From positions 1,017,501 through 1,081,500 of the forward strand of contig NZ_CP011058.1 in the NCBI RefSeq assembly GCF_000961095.1: a DNA stretch of 64,000 nt, written 5' to 3'. The notes below the pieces were generated by a model that worked only from the letters and a program-made list of their open reading frames with translations, ran no database searches and was not told the DNA's origin. The translations under genes and the position numbers were made by a program. Origin of the DNA: Paenibacillus beijingensis (GTDB lineage Bacteria; Bacillota; Bacilli; Paenibacillales; Paenibacillaceae). This document shows positions 26,044 through 35,320 of the stretch, piece by piece. Each line of letters opens with the position of its first letter. Within the stretch, counting starts at the first letter, position 1.

Positions 26044-26984
26044 TAGAACAAACCGTTCCCGCTTATTTTTTTGGCCGCCCTGTTGACCATGATGAGCAGC
26101 ACCAGATTAATAACGGCATTGAACAGGCCGATAGCCGCCGAGAAGCTGTACTGGGCTCGCTGGATGCCGATTTTGTACACATAGGTCGGAATAATTTCCG
26201 ATACGTCCACGTTCAGGTCCCCCTGCATCAGGAACGCTTTTTCGAAGCCGACGTTCATCAGGTTGCCGACCGCAAGAATAAAGAGGACAACGATGGTCGG
26301 CGCAATGCCCGGAATATCGATATGGCGGATGCGCTGCCATTTGCTTGCCCCGTCCACGACGGCCGCTTCATGAAGATGGGGATCGATGCCCGCCAAGGCC
26401 GCCAAGTAGATGACGGATGCAAATCCGGTTTCCTGCCAGATCGTCGATAAAATATAAAGCGGCCGGAACCATTCGGACTCGCCCATGAACAAGATCGGCT
26501 TGCCCCCGAACAGCTGGATGACGATGTTGACCAGCCCGCTTGAAGGAGACAGGAACACAAACATCATGCCGACCAGAACTACAGTTGAGATGAAATAAGG
26601 AGCATAAATCGTCGTTTGAATAAAGCGCTTTAATTTTTCCTGACGCAGTTGATTGAGCATGACGGCGACCAGGATCGGAATCGGAAATGCGATGACCAGG
26701 TTTAACAAACTCAGATAAACGGTGTTGCCGATGATGTTCCAAAAATTGTACGACTCGAAAAAACGCTGAAAGTTTTCGAAACCGGTCCATGGACTGCCCC
26801 AAATTCCTTTCGATGCGCTAAAATCTTTAAAGGCGATCTGGACGCCGTACATCGGCCAGTACTTAAAGATGACGAAGTATGCGACCGGGAATAAAATGAG
26901 CAGATACAACTCGTAATTCTCTCTTATCCGCTTGAAACGGCTTTGATGCCGCAATGTGAGACCGTGATTTTGTTTCCGTTCCAT
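26043..26984 (-). CDS. ABC sugar transporter permease (LplB-type)
   Basis: 313 residues from ATG 26984 (GGAGG 12 nt upstream); in-frame ATGs at 27014 and 27023 are possible alternatives. Six membrane segments, EAA loop HEAAVVDGASKWQRIRHIDIPG, and the family pattern FKYWPMYGVQIAFKDFSASKGIWGSPW. Partner of the 25063 permease. The 17-bp operator at 27045 lies just upstream, so it is probably the first gene of the repressed operon. Confidence 0.92.
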   Translation of the reverse strand: MERKQNHGLTLRHQSRFKRIRENYELYLLILFPVAYFVIFKYWPMYGVQIAFKDFSASKGIWGSPWTGFENFQRFFESYNFWNIIGNTVYLSLLNLVIAFPIPILVAVMLNQLRQEKLKRFIQTTIYAPYFISTVVLVGMMFVFLSPSSGLVNIVIQLFGGKPILFMGESEWFRPLYILSTIWQETGFASVIYLAALAGIDPHLHEAAVVDGASKWQRIRHIDIPGIAPTIVVLFILAVGNLMNVGFEKAFLMQGDLNVDVSEIIPTYVYKIGIQRAQYSFSAAIGLFNAVINLVLLIMVNRAAKKISGNGLF

Positions 26985-27044
26985 ATTGCCCGTTAACCTC
27001 CAGCTCCGCGCCATGGTCCTCATCAACCTCCAGCAAATCGTAAT

Positions 27045-27061
27045 CGTTTGCGTAAACGTTT
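27045..27061. promoter_or_regulatory. LacI-type operator candidate upstream of the fructan operon
   Basis: CGTTTGCGTAAACGTTT, containing the perfect palindrome TAAACGTTTA (27053-27062). It matches the site at 28130-28146 at 16 of 17 positions. It lies between the permease gene and the LacI gene. Confidence 0.65.
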
Positions 27062-27098
27062 AAATAAGCCGTATTAAGAGGGAGCAACCGCTGCCTAA

Positions 27099-28109
27099 TC
27101 AGCAGGAACCCCTTTCAATCAACGTTGTCGGCAGTCTGTATTCCTTATGCCTTTGCTGCTCGCTTCTTTTTTCAATCCGTTTCATCATCACTTCAGCGGC
27201 GGTTACGCCGATCTCAAACGACGGCTGCCGGATTACGGTAAGCGGCGGACTCGTAATCTTCGTCCAATCGTAATCGTCGAACCCGATCACCGCCAAATCG
27301 TCCGGTATCCGGATGCGCTTCTCCTGAAGGCAGGCGACAACTCCCATTGTGAGCACGTTATTGGCTACGAATACAGCGGTGACATCCCCGGAAGCAAGCA
27401 GCTGCTGCGCGCACAAATAACCGCTTTCAAAGCTGGCATTGGCAATCATGACAAGCGATGGATCATAGGGAACCCCCTGCTGCGCCAGCGCTTCCCGGTA
27501 CCCCTCCAGCCGCTCGTTGCTTGTCGAAATGCCGAGCGTCCCGGTTATGAAGCCGATGCGCCGGTGACCTTTTTCCAGCAGCTGCCGAACCGCCTCAAGC
27601 GAGCCTCCATAGCCGTCCGCCAGCACGTAATCGCCTTTGTAACCGACCGGCTTCCGATCAATAAAGACAACCGGATACTGGTTATGGACGATATCGTTTA
27701 AATATCCGACTTCCTCGGCGATGGATGCGATGATCAGCCCGTCGATCTGCTTCGTGTTGAACAGCTTGATTTGCTCCTGCTCATCCCCCAGTTCCTCGTT
27801 CACATTGTTGCTAAGCAGCATGTGATACCCGTAGCGCTTTAACGTCATCTGGATGCCTTGGGCAACGGTCATAAAGAAAAAGTTCGACGTGTCGGAAGGA
27901 AGAATCGGCACAATCAGTCCGATCGTATTGGACTTCTGGCTGCGCAAGCTTTGCGCGATCGCGTTGGGCCGGTAATCGAGCTCCCGCATCGCCCGGTATA
28001 CTTTCTCTTTCGTTTCCGTCGATACAAAGCGTGTGCTGTTAATGACATGCGATACCGTCGCGGTTGAAACCTCAGCCAATTCGGCTACTTGTTTTATTCC
28101 GGCTCTCAT
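27099..28109 (-). CDS. LacI-family regulator of the fructan/sucrose locus
   Basis: 336 residues. AGGAG lies 8 nt before ATG 28109. DNA-binding domain GIKQVAELAEVSTATVSHVINSTRFVSTETKEKV with hinge RPNAIAQSLRSQ, then a periplasmic-binding-protein-like sensor domain. Gene is followed directly by the sugar permease genes on the same strand; matching operators precede both its own start and the transporter, which supports autoregulation and repression of the operon. Confidence 0.92.
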   Translation of the reverse strand: MRAGIKQVAELAEVSTATVSHVINSTRFVSTETKEKVYRAMRELDYRPNAIAQSLRSQKSNTIGLIVPILPSDTSNFFFMTVAQGIQMTLKRYGYHMLLSNNVNEELGDEQEQIKLFNTKQIDGLIIASIAEEVGYLNDIVHNQYPVVFIDRKPVGYKGDYVLADGYGGSLEAVRQLLEKGHRRIGFITGTLGISTSNERLEGYREALAQQGVPYDPSLVMIANASFESGYLCAQQLLASGDVTAVFVANNVLTMGVVACLQEKRIRIPDDLAVIGFDDYDWTKITSPPLTVIRQPSFEIGVTAAEVMMKRIEKRSEQQRHKEYRLPTTLIERGSC

Positions 28110-28129
28110 AGTTCCGACTCCTAAGTAAA

Positions 28130-28146
28130 CGTTTGCGTAACCGTTT
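28130..28146. promoter_or_regulatory. LacI-type operator candidate upstream of the regulator gene
   Basis: CGTTTGCGTAACCGTTT, 16/17 identical to the site at 27045. It begins 21 bp upstream of the regulator start, the position expected for autorepression. Confidence 0.65.
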
Positions 28147-28209
28147 TCATTTCCATGGCTTTATTATAATAAGCGTCAAAATTTCTGTCAATTGTTTATT
28201 TCAAAAGCG

Positions 28210-28242
28210 AAAAACCGCCCTTTCCCGTTAAGAAAAGGGCGG
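28210..28242 (-). terminator. Rho-independent terminator after the second LacI gene
   Basis: Stem CCGCCCTTT (28215-28223)/AAAGGGCGG (28234-28242), 10-nt loop, with five T residues following on the minus strand (A-run 28210-28214). It lies 12 bp past the stop at 28254 and separates the alpha-glucoside regulator from the fructan locus. Confidence 0.85.
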
Positions 28243-28253
28243 CGCCAGGTCGG

Positions 28254-29300
28254 TCATTTGTCCGATGCACTGTTTTCGGCGACGGATTCGCGTTCGATGA
28301 TTTTGTAAGGCATATAGAAGTTGCCTTTCTCCGGCAGTTGCTCCCCTTCGGTCAGCAGCTTCACGATATGTCTTGCCCCTTCCGCGCCGATCTGCCCGAA
28401 CGGCTGCTCGATCGTCGTCAGCTTCGGCGTCGTAATGTTGCTGACCGACAAATTATCGTAGCCGATCACGGAAATATCGTCCGGAACGCGAAGTCCCGCA
28501 TCGTGGATGCAGCGCATCGCTCCGATCGCCATCTCGTCCGATGCCGCAAATACGGCCGTCAGTCCGGTTTCATCCCTTTCGGCAAGCAGCTGCTTCATTG
28601 CACTGTACCCGTCGTCGAATCGCATATCCCCGTAAACGACAAACGAGTGCGAGTAAGGTAATTTGTAAAAATCGACGGCCTGTTTATAGCCTCTGAGCCG
28701 CAGCTGCTCCCCCCGCTCCTGCCGCTGCGTCTGCAGGGCGGAAATCATGCCGATGCGCCGGTGGCCGCGCGACACAAGATAAGCAACGGCATCGAACGAG
28801 GCGCGAATGTCGTCCACCTTGAACGCGGGCAGTTTGGCGCTTTCATGCGCATCAAGCAGCAGCACGACCGGCATTTGCAGCTGTTCGATCAGATCATCGT
28901 ACTCGCTTGGCATATGGGAGCTGGCCAAAATGACGCCGTCCACCAAATGACGCTGCGCGAACGAAAAGGCTTCGGTCAAGCCTTCTCTGGCCATGTTGTC
29001 GCTTTTAAGCTCATAAAGCAGCAGATCGATGTTGTTTTCGTGCGCGACCCGGCTGATGCCGCTGTATAACTCGCCGAAGTAAAACGACGTAATATACGGG
29101 ATAATAACACCGAGCGAAAGCTTTTTCGTCTTTAGATTGAACTGCCTGGCTTTGTCGTTTGTAAAATAATTCAGCTTTTTCGCCGCCTGCATGACGCGTT
29201 CCCGCGTATCGGCGTTTACCAATTCCGGCTTGTTCAGCGCCCTGGATACGGTTGCGATTGAAATTCCGGCATATTTTGCGATGTCATTTATGGTTGCCAC
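28254..29300 (-). CDS. LacI-family regulator, probably of the alpha-glucoside locus
   Basis: 348 residues from GTG 29300 with GGAGGG upstream. DNA-binding domain TINDIAKYAGISIATVSRALNKPELVNADTRERV, hinge NDKARQFNLKTKK, then effector domain. It lies downstream of the MalG/MalF/MalE-like genes on the same strand, separated by 197 bp, so it is the natural regulator of that importer and perhaps of the duplicated promoter modules at 33.3 and 36.8 kb. That assignment is inference from position. Confidence 0.9.
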   Translation of the reverse strand: MATINDIAKYAGISIATVSRALNKPELVNADTRERVMQAAKKLNYFTNDKARQFNLKTKKLSLGVIIPYITSFYFGELYSGISRVAHENNIDLLLYELKSDNMAREGLTEAFSFAQRHLVDGVILASSHMPSEYDDLIEQLQMPVVLLLDAHESAKLPAFKVDDIRASFDAVAYLVSRGHRRIGMISALQTQRQERGEQLRLRGYKQAVDFYKLPYSHSFVVYGDMRFDDGYSAMKQLLAERDETGLTAVFAASDEMAIGAMRCIHDAGLRVPDDISVIGYDNLSVSNITTPKLTTIEQPFGQIGAEGARHIVKLLTEGEQLPEKGNFYMPYKIIERESVAENSASDK

Positions 29301-29497
29301 AACAACCCTCCGTTTCTATCCTTTGACGGGAACCGGCCATCGGCACCGTTACTAACTCTATGAAAAACAGACGGCCAGCGGCAGCGCCACGGATACGAAA
29401 GAACGGGTGGTGAGCTCGTGCCAATCTAATTTCTATTATTATACCCAATGCAAATAAGCAATGGTAGTTCGAAGTTCATCCTCATCCTTGCTCATCC

Positions 29498-30334
29498 TCA
29501 ACCTTTGTCCGCTCCTGACGTCAACCCGCCGATCAAGTACCGTTGCAGCATCAGGAACAGGAGCGTAATCGGAACGGCGACAAGCACGCAGCCGGCGGCG
29601 AACACCGTAAACTGCAGCTTGGTCGTATCGGTCGCCATATCGTACAGTCCGACGGCTAGCGTCTTTTTCTCCGGTGTGCGAAGCACCAGCTTGGCGAATA
29701 TAAAGTCGGTAAACGGGCCGGTGAAATTCATCAGGATAACAAACACGAGCAGCGGCTTCGACAGCGGCATGACAATGCGGGCGAACGTGCCCAAATGGCC
29801 CGCTCCGTCAATCCGGGCCGCCTCGACGAGGCTTCTCGGAATCGTGTCGAAATAACTTTTCGAGAACAGGAAGAACAGCGGCGCCCCGGCTGCGGAAACG
29901 ATAATGACTGCCAGATGCGTATTGAGCAGGTTCATCTGGTTCAGCAAAATATAGATCGCAATCATGCTCATGAACCCGGGAAACAAGCCGAGCACGAGCA
30001 GCATGCTCATTAAATTTTGGCGCCCTGCAAACCGAAACATCGAGAACACATATGCGGTCATAAGAACGAGCACGGAACCCGAAATCGTGCTGATGACCGA
30101 AATTTTTAGCGTATTGGCGTACCACTGCATAAACGGATACTTCGTAAATAAATCGCGATAATGAGCCAGCGTGAACTGGGATGGGAGGAGTGATTCGCTA
30201 AAGAGCGTATCGCCCGGCCGGACGCTCGACATGAGCACCCACAGCGCCGGATATAGGCAAAGTACCGCCGTCACCGCCAAAAAGATGTAGCTGAACGTCC
30301 GGCGTGTCAACGTTCGTACCGTTTTGGATGCCAT
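29498..30334 (-). CDS. Maltodextrin-type ABC permease (MalG/MdxG-like)
   Basis: 278 residues, six membrane segments, EAA loop SLVEAARIDGAGHLGTFARIVMPLSKP and the family C-terminus LMLQRYLIGGLTSGADKG. Start ATG 30334 overlaps the stop of the MalF-like gene (TGATG), with GAGGAGGGG upstream, so the two are translationally coupled. Confidence 0.93.
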   Translation of the reverse strand: MASKTVRTLTRRTFSYIFLAVTAVLCLYPALWVLMSSVRPGDTLFSESLLPSQFTLAHYRDLFTKYPFMQWYANTLKISVISTISGSVLVLMTAYVFSMFRFAGRQNLMSMLLVLGLFPGFMSMIAIYILLNQMNLLNTHLAVIIVSAAGAPLFFLFSKSYFDTIPRSLVEAARIDGAGHLGTFARIVMPLSKPLLVFVILMNFTGPFTDFIFAKLVLRTPEKKTLAVGLYDMATDTTKLQFTVFAAGCVLVAVPITLLFLMLQRYLIGGLTSGADKG

Positions 30335-31680
30335 CAGAACGTCCCCTCCTCTTTAAACGCTTTCGTCCGGCGCACATTCCAGATCGCAAACGCGGCCAAA
30401 ATAACAAAAATGAAGATGCCGATAACCGATGCGAAATTGTATTGGCCTTGATCCATCGACAGCTTATAGAGCCATGTGATCAAAATATCGGTATGCCCCG
30501 CAAATTGGTAATCCCCGTTGACGGGATTGCCTCCGGTCAGCAAATAAATGACATTGAAATTGTTCATATTGCCGACAAATTGCATGACGAGCAGCGGCGC
30601 CATCGAATACATGACGACGGGAAACGTAATGGATCTCAGCTTCTGGAAGGCGCCTGCGCCGTCGATATCGGCCGCTTCATACATATCCCGCGGCACGGTG
30701 GACAAGATGCCGATAATCATCAGCATCATGACCGGAAACCCAAGCAGAAAATTGACGAGAATAAGGGTAAACTTGGCCCATAAGGGATCCGAAAGCCAAG
30801 GAATTTTCGAGATGCCCATCAAGCTTAAATACTGGTTGACGGGCCCGAACTGCCCGTTGAACACGTTGCGTAATATAAGGGTCGAGATAAACATCGGAAT
30901 CGCGTAAGGCAGTATAAAAACGGTGCGCCAAAATTTTTTGAACCGGATATCGTGCTGCTGCACGACGAGCGCAACGGCAAAGCCGCCGAAGAAGCAGGTA
31001 AGCGTCGCAAAAAAAGCCCACATAAACGTCCAAAGCGTAACCCCGTAAAACGTATGGCTCCATATCCGAAGCTTGAAAATGTTGCGAAACGTCTCGAAGC
31101 CGTGCCAATCAATCAGATTTGCCGGCGGCATGTTGCTGCGGGTAAAGTTGGTAAATGCAAGCAGGATCATAAATAGAATCGGCATCACGGTGAAAAACAA
31201 AACGCCGATCATCGGGATAGAGACCGCCAGCTGCGGAAAGCGGTAATCCGCCGCATATTGCAGCGTTTGCTTGAACGTATGAAGCTTCCCGCCTTCTTCC
31301 CTCCGTTTGCCGCAGCGGTAAGCGTCCTTTACGTTAAGCACATAAATGGAGGCGACGACTGCTGCCAGCAAAACGTAAATCAACCCTTCAACCATTAAAT
31401 AAATGGAATGGTCGCCGTTGATTTGCCGGTATATTTTCCCCACTTTCTCCAAATGGGTTTTCGTTTCTCCGAGCGTAACGAGCGCCCAGATCGCATGCGG
31501 CAGCTTGGCAACGGCCAAATAGACGCCGGCAGCATACAGCAGCAGCAGGCATATCGCTTTTCCATACTGCCGGTTATACAACTGGCCGAGCCCCATAATA
31601 AGTACGGATAATACCGCGCTTGTTTTGCGGTACTGACGCAAGCGGGGCGAAGCATGCTCCGCAGCGGATACGTGACGCAT
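30334..31680 (-). CDS. Maltodextrin-type ABC permease (MalF/MdxF-like)
   Basis: 448 residues from ATG 31680 (GAGGAG 11 nt upstream; an ATG 18 nt earlier lacks a site). Longer than a usual permease because of an N-terminal extension with two or three membrane segments (VLIMGLGQLYNRQYGKAICLLLLY), characteristic of MdxF proteins. EAA loop MYEAADIDGAGAFQKLRSITFPV and the substrate-contact region LLTGGNPVNGDYQFAGHTDIL match the maltose/maltodextrin branch. Confidence 0.93.
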   Translation of the reverse strand: MRHVSAAEHASPRLRQYRKTSAVLSVLIMGLGQLYNRQYGKAICLLLLYAAGVYLAVAKLPHAIWALVTLGETKTHLEKVGKIYRQINGDHSIYLMVEGLIYVLLAAVVASIYVLNVKDAYRCGKRREEGGKLHTFKQTLQYAADYRFPQLAVSIPMIGVLFFTVMPILFMILLAFTNFTRSNMPPANLIDWHGFETFRNIFKLRIWSHTFYGVTLWTFMWAFFATLTCFFGGFAVALVVQQHDIRFKKFWRTVFILPYAIPMFISTLILRNVFNGQFGPVNQYLSLMGISKIPWLSDPLWAKFTLILVNFLLGFPVMMLMIIGILSTVPRDMYEAADIDGAGAFQKLRSITFPVVMYSMAPLLVMQFVGNMNNFNVIYLLTGGNPVNGDYQFAGHTDILITWLYKLSMDQGQYNFASVIGIFIFVILAAFAIWNVRRTKAFKEEGTF

Positions 31681-31814
31681 TATATACCAGCTCCTCATTG
31701 GACGACCGCCCGTTGCATGCCCGGACGGTCGCTTATTTCCGTGCGAATCCGAAGCTGGAGCCTCATCTTCACGCTTCGTATTTCCTTCAAACGAGACAGA
31801 TGCCTCGTCTTCGT

Positions 31815-33140
31815 TTACTGCTCCGCCGCAATGTTCGCCTTCATGTTGGCGACGGCTTTATCGAGCGTTGTTTTGATGTCGGCGCCGTTCCAAACCTGTT
31901 CCAACACCGGGGACATATTTTGGAAGAAAAATGAAACTTCCTGAATGCTCGGAATCATTTGCGCGTTTTTCGCTTGTTTGCTTAACGCTTGAATAAACTC
32001 GTCGTTTTTCAGCGCGTCTTCGTTTTCGATGCCCTCATATGCCGGCAGCACGCCTCTCATCTCGAAGTTTTTGAGCTGCATTTCTTTGGAAGTTGCAAAA
32101 TTCGCAAACAGTTTGGCTGCATTCGGGTATTTCGAATACGAGCTGACGAAATAAGCGGGAACGCTGGCATAAGGAACCGGAGCGACATCGCCCGGCATTT
32201 TCGGCAAGTCCATGACGCCGACTTTAAACGGAAGCTTCTTGTACTTGCCCGCATTCCAGATGCCGTCCAGAATGATCGCCGCTTTGCCCTCCTCCCATAA
32301 CGAAACCTTCACATCTTCCGTAATGTCGGTGCTCTTGACCGGCAAAATCTCTTTCAGCGAACGGTAGAACTCCAGCCCTTTGACCGCACCTTCGTTGTTC
32401 AAGCCGATATCGTTTTTGTCGGTGCCGTTGCTGCCGAAAATATAAGCGCCGTAACCGGCCATATACGTGTAGTTGTAAAGCAGGTTGTTCATTTCATATA
32501 AGAGAGCGTATTTATTATTCGGAATGTCGTTGAATTGTTTGGCAAAAGCTTTAATGTCGTCCCAGGTGTCCAGTTTGGCGTCCTTCACCAAATCTTTGTT
32601 GACATACATCAAATACGATTCAATGTTGCGTGGATACCCGTACAAAATGCCGTCGATCGTCACGGCATCCACTGTCGATTTAACCGAGATCTTATTCGTT
32701 TCGTCGGCAAAATAATCGTTTGGCAGCACCAGACCGCCCTTGACGCCGCCGGCCAGCTGATCGGCGCCCGCGACGAATACGTCGGCGCCCGTTCCCGCCG
32801 GACCGTCCGTTCCGAGACGGCCGATCGTCTCCCAGAACTTCACATCTTCGAGCTTGACCTTGATGCCATACTTCTTCTCGAATTCCTGAACGAGAAATTC
32901 GGAATAAGCATCTTTCATGTCCCAATAGACGAGCTCTGCGCCCGGTTCCGGCTTCAGTTCATCCGCCTGCTGCCCTGCCGCCGAGGAATCCGTGCCGGCC
33001 GCAGGCTCCGCAGTGTTGCCGGCATTCGCGGCTTGTCCCGTATTGGCAGCTTGTCCCGCATTGTTCGATGCGCCGCCGCACGCGGTCAAGGAAAAGAGAA
33101 GAGAAGTCGTAATAGCGAGAAGACCCAATTGCTTTTTCAT
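31815..33140 (-). CDS. Maltodextrin/alpha-glucoside-binding lipoprotein (MalE/MdxE-like)
   Basis: 441 residues from ATG 33140; an ATG three codons earlier sits too close to the GGGG site. Lipobox LTAC after MKKQLGLLAITTSLLFS. The mature protein resembles MdxE: PGAELVYWDMKDAYSEFLVQEFEKKYGIKVKLEDV, IDGILYGYPRNIESYLMYVNK, ILDGIWNAGKYKKLPFKVGVMDLPKMPG. It delivers oligosaccharide to the two permeases downstream. Close paralogue at 35321-36601. The shared ATPase (MsmX-type) is not in the window, as is usual for these systems. Confidence 0.93.
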   Translation of the reverse strand: MKKQLGLLAITTSLLFSLTACGGASNNAGQAANTGQAANAGNTAEPAAGTDSSAAGQQADELKPEPGAELVYWDMKDAYSEFLVQEFEKKYGIKVKLEDVKFWETIGRLGTDGPAGTGADVFVAGADQLAGGVKGGLVLPNDYFADETNKISVKSTVDAVTIDGILYGYPRNIESYLMYVNKDLVKDAKLDTWDDIKAFAKQFNDIPNNKYALLYEMNNLLYNYTYMAGYGAYIFGSNGTDKNDIGLNNEGAVKGLEFYRSLKEILPVKSTDITEDVKVSLWEEGKAAIILDGIWNAGKYKKLPFKVGVMDLPKMPGDVAPVPYASVPAYFVSSYSKYPNAAKLFANFATSKEMQLKNFEMRGVLPAYEGIENEDALKNDEFIQALSKQAKNAQMIPSIQEVSFFFQNMSPVLEQVWNGADIKTTLDKAVANMKANIAAEQ

Positions 33141-33194
33141 ACGCGTCATAACCCCTTTGATTGAAATGGATTGTAATGCTTGAAGAAAAAGAAT

Positions 33195-33208
33195 TTACAT
33201 TGATGTAA
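33195..33208. promoter_or_regulatory. Palindromic operator candidate TTACAT-TG-ATGTAA
   Basis: Perfect 6-bp arms separated by two bases in the leader of the binding-protein gene; TTTACAT recurs at 33214-33220. Possible site for the local LacI regulator. Confidence 0.4.
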
Positions 33209-33241
33209 GTTAAATTTACATCATTTGTTCTTACAGTTCAC

Positions 33242-33271
33242 AATATACAAGCAGATTCGATCACTTGTCAA
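33242..33271 (-). promoter_or_regulatory. Promoter of the binding-protein/permease operon
   Basis: On the minus strand TTGACA (33271-33266) and TATATT (33247-33242) are separated by 18 bp. The surrounding sequence (TGATTGACA, TATATTGTGA) is shared with the minus promoter at 36766-36794. Confidence 0.7.
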
Positions 33272-33391
33272 TCATTTTTTCTGCATCGATTTTCATAGTC
33301 GTTCAACCATCTCGTGCTTCATAACCACTGGAAACCCGCTTTATTAAGCCATTTTAACGCATAACCTTCCGAATAGATCGTTTCATTTTCG

Positions 33392-33420
33392 TTGACAAAG
33401 CAGCGACAGGTTCATATGAT
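33392..33420 (+). promoter_or_regulatory. Promoter of the GH13 glucosidase gene
   Basis: TTGACA (33392-33397), 17-bp spacer, TATGAT (33415-33420), followed by a TTTTCATGTAAAA segment near 33441 that may be an operator. Nearly the same promoter occurs at 36915-36943. Confidence 0.75.
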
Positions 33421-33480
33421 TAGGATTATATTGATTTGATTTTCATGTAAAATTGTAAATCTATATTAAGGAGCGCCTAT

Positions 33481-35181
33481 ATGAATAAATCATGGTGGAA
33501 AGAAGCCGTCGTCTATCAAGTGTATCCGCGCAGCTTTCGGGACAGCGACGGAGACGGCATCGGGGACCTTAACGGAATAACGGAAAAACTGGACTACTTG
33601 CAGGACTTAGGCGTGGATGTCATCTGGCTCGGACCTGTATATCAATCTCCCAATGACGATAACGGTTACGATGTGAGCGATTATTATCAAATTATGGACG
33701 AATTCGGCACGATGGCGGACTGGGAGCAGCTGCGGGATGAAATTCACCGCCGCGGCATGAAAGTGATGATGGACATCGTACTTAACCATACTTCCGACGA
33801 GCACGAATGGTTTAAAGCATCCAGGCAGAAAGGCGATAATCCGTACCGCGATTACTATTATTGGGGAATAAACGATGACGGCCGCGAGCCGAACAACTGG
33901 GAATCGTTCTTCGGCGGTCCGGCCTGGGAATACGACGACGTTGCAGAAGCTTATTACCTCCACCTGTTCTCAAAGAAGCAGCCCGATTTGAACTGGGGAA
34001 ATCCGCGCGTACGCCAATCAATGTACGGTATGATGCGTTTCTGGCTCGACAAAGGGGTGGACGGCTTCCGTCTCGACGCGGTCAACCTGCTGTCCAAGCC
34101 CGAAGGTTTGCCGGACGCCGAATCGATGTCGCCGGATAAGCAGATTGCCCCATGCGGGCATTTGATCGTGAACGGCAAGGAGATTCACCCGATTTTTCAG
34201 GAGATGAACCGCGAAGTATTTTCCCGGTATCCGATGTTTACGGTGGCGGAAATGGCCGGCGTTTCGGCGGAGGAAGGACTGTTGTACACCGACAGCAGCC
34301 GCAAAGAGCTGGACAGCCTGATCGTGTTCGAGCATATGGACGTGGACAACGGACCCGGAGGCCGATGGGATACGATACCGTTTCACTTGCCATCGTTCAA
34401 GCGCATTATGTCGAGCTGGCAAACGACCCTTCACGGCAAAGGTTGGTCGGGACTTTACTTGAACAACCACGATCAGCCGCGCGTTCTGTCGCGCTGGGGC
34501 AACGATACCGAATACCGGACGGAAAGCGCCAAAATGTTCGCGACTTGCATTCAAATGATGCAGGGAACCCCTTACATTTACCAGGGCGAGGAAATCGGCA
34601 TGACAAACATCCGCTTCGACAGGATCGAGGACTACCGCGATGTGGAAACCCTTAATTTTTACCGGATCGAAACGGGGGAAAAATGCCGCAGCCATGACGA
34701 AGTTATGAAGGACATTTATTTGAAAAGCCGCGACAACGCCCGCACCCCGATGCAGTGGGACGACAGCGCAGGCGCCGGCTTCGGTTCGGAAACGCCGTGG
34801 ATCAACGTCAATCCGAACTATACCCAAATCAATGTCAAGCAGGCGCTTTCAGATCCGAATTCCATTCTGCACTATTACCGCGAATTGATCCGGCTGCGGA
34901 AGCGGCATGAAATCATTGTATACGGCGATTACACCTTATTGCTTGACGATCACCCGGACGTCTTCGCATATAAGCGTACCCTGGAAGACCAGGTATTATT
35001 GGTGATTACCAACTTTTCCGGCCGCGGACAGACCGTCCGCCTCGAAGAGCCGGTATTGACGCAAGAGCAATTGATTTCCAATTATCCGGATACCGGCGAG
35101 AGCATCAGCGAGCTCCAGCTTCGTCCATTCGAGGCGAGAGTTTACCTCTGTCAAACCGCACTATCCGAAACGTCGTTCTAA
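33481..35181 (+). CDS. GH13 alpha-glucosidase (oligo-1,6-glucosidase/maltase group)
   Basis: 566 residues, cytoplasmic, AAGGAG before ATG 33481. Starts WWKEAVVYQVYPRSFRDSDGDGIGDL, the classic exo-acting GH13 group. Catalytic residues: D199 (FRLDA), E257 (VAEMAG) and D331 (NNHDQPR). Residue 200, right after the nucleophile, is Ala; the Val found there in oligo-1,6-glucosidases is associated with alpha-1,6 preference, so this enzyme may favour alpha-1,4 links. It would split imported malto- or isomalto-oligosaccharides to glucose. Divergent from the importer operon. Confidence 0.94.
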   Translation: MNKSWWKEAVVYQVYPRSFRDSDGDGIGDLNGITEKLDYLQDLGVDVIWLGPVYQSPNDDNGYDVSDYYQIMDEFGTMADWEQLRDEIHRRGMKVMMDIVLNHTSDEHEWFKASRQKGDNPYRDYYYWGINDDGREPNNWESFFGGPAWEYDDVAEAYYLHLFSKKQPDLNWGNPRVRQSMYGMMRFWLDKGVDGFRLDAVNLLSKPEGLPDAESMSPDKQIAPCGHLIVNGKEIHPIFQEMNREVFSRYPMFTVAEMAGVSAEEGLLYTDSSRKELDSLIVFEHMDVDNGPGGRWDTIPFHLPSFKRIMSSWQTTLHGKGWSGLYLNNHDQPRVLSRWGNDTEYRTESAKMFATCIQMMQGTPYIYQGEEIGMTNIRFDRIEDYRDVETLNFYRIETGEKCRSHDEVMKDIYLKSRDNARTPMQWDDSAGAGFGSETPWINVNPNYTQINVKQALSDPNSILHYYRELIRLRKRHEIIVYGDYTLLLDDHPDVFAYKRTLEDQVLLVITNFSGRGQTVRLEEPVLTQEQLISNYPDTGESISELQLRPFEARVYLCQTALSETSF

Positions 35182-35183
35182 GC

Positions 35184-35220
35184 GAAAAAAAGAGGCTAGC
35201 CATTGAATTGGCTAGCCTCT
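35184..35220. terminator. Bidirectional terminator between glucosidase and second binding-protein gene
   Basis: Perfect 12-bp stem AGAGGCTAGCCA (35191-35202)/TGGCTAGCCTCT (35209-35220) with loop TTGAAT. On the minus strand it is followed by seven T residues (A-run 35184-35190), serving the convergent gene; the plus-strand tract is weaker. Confidence 0.85.
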
Positions 35221-35320
35221 CTTCATATCGACTTATACACCCTGCAAATGTTGTCCGTTCGCCCGTCGATCACAACGTTGAATGATATAAGCTGACGGAT
35301 CCGTCTGTCCCTTTGCCGGA

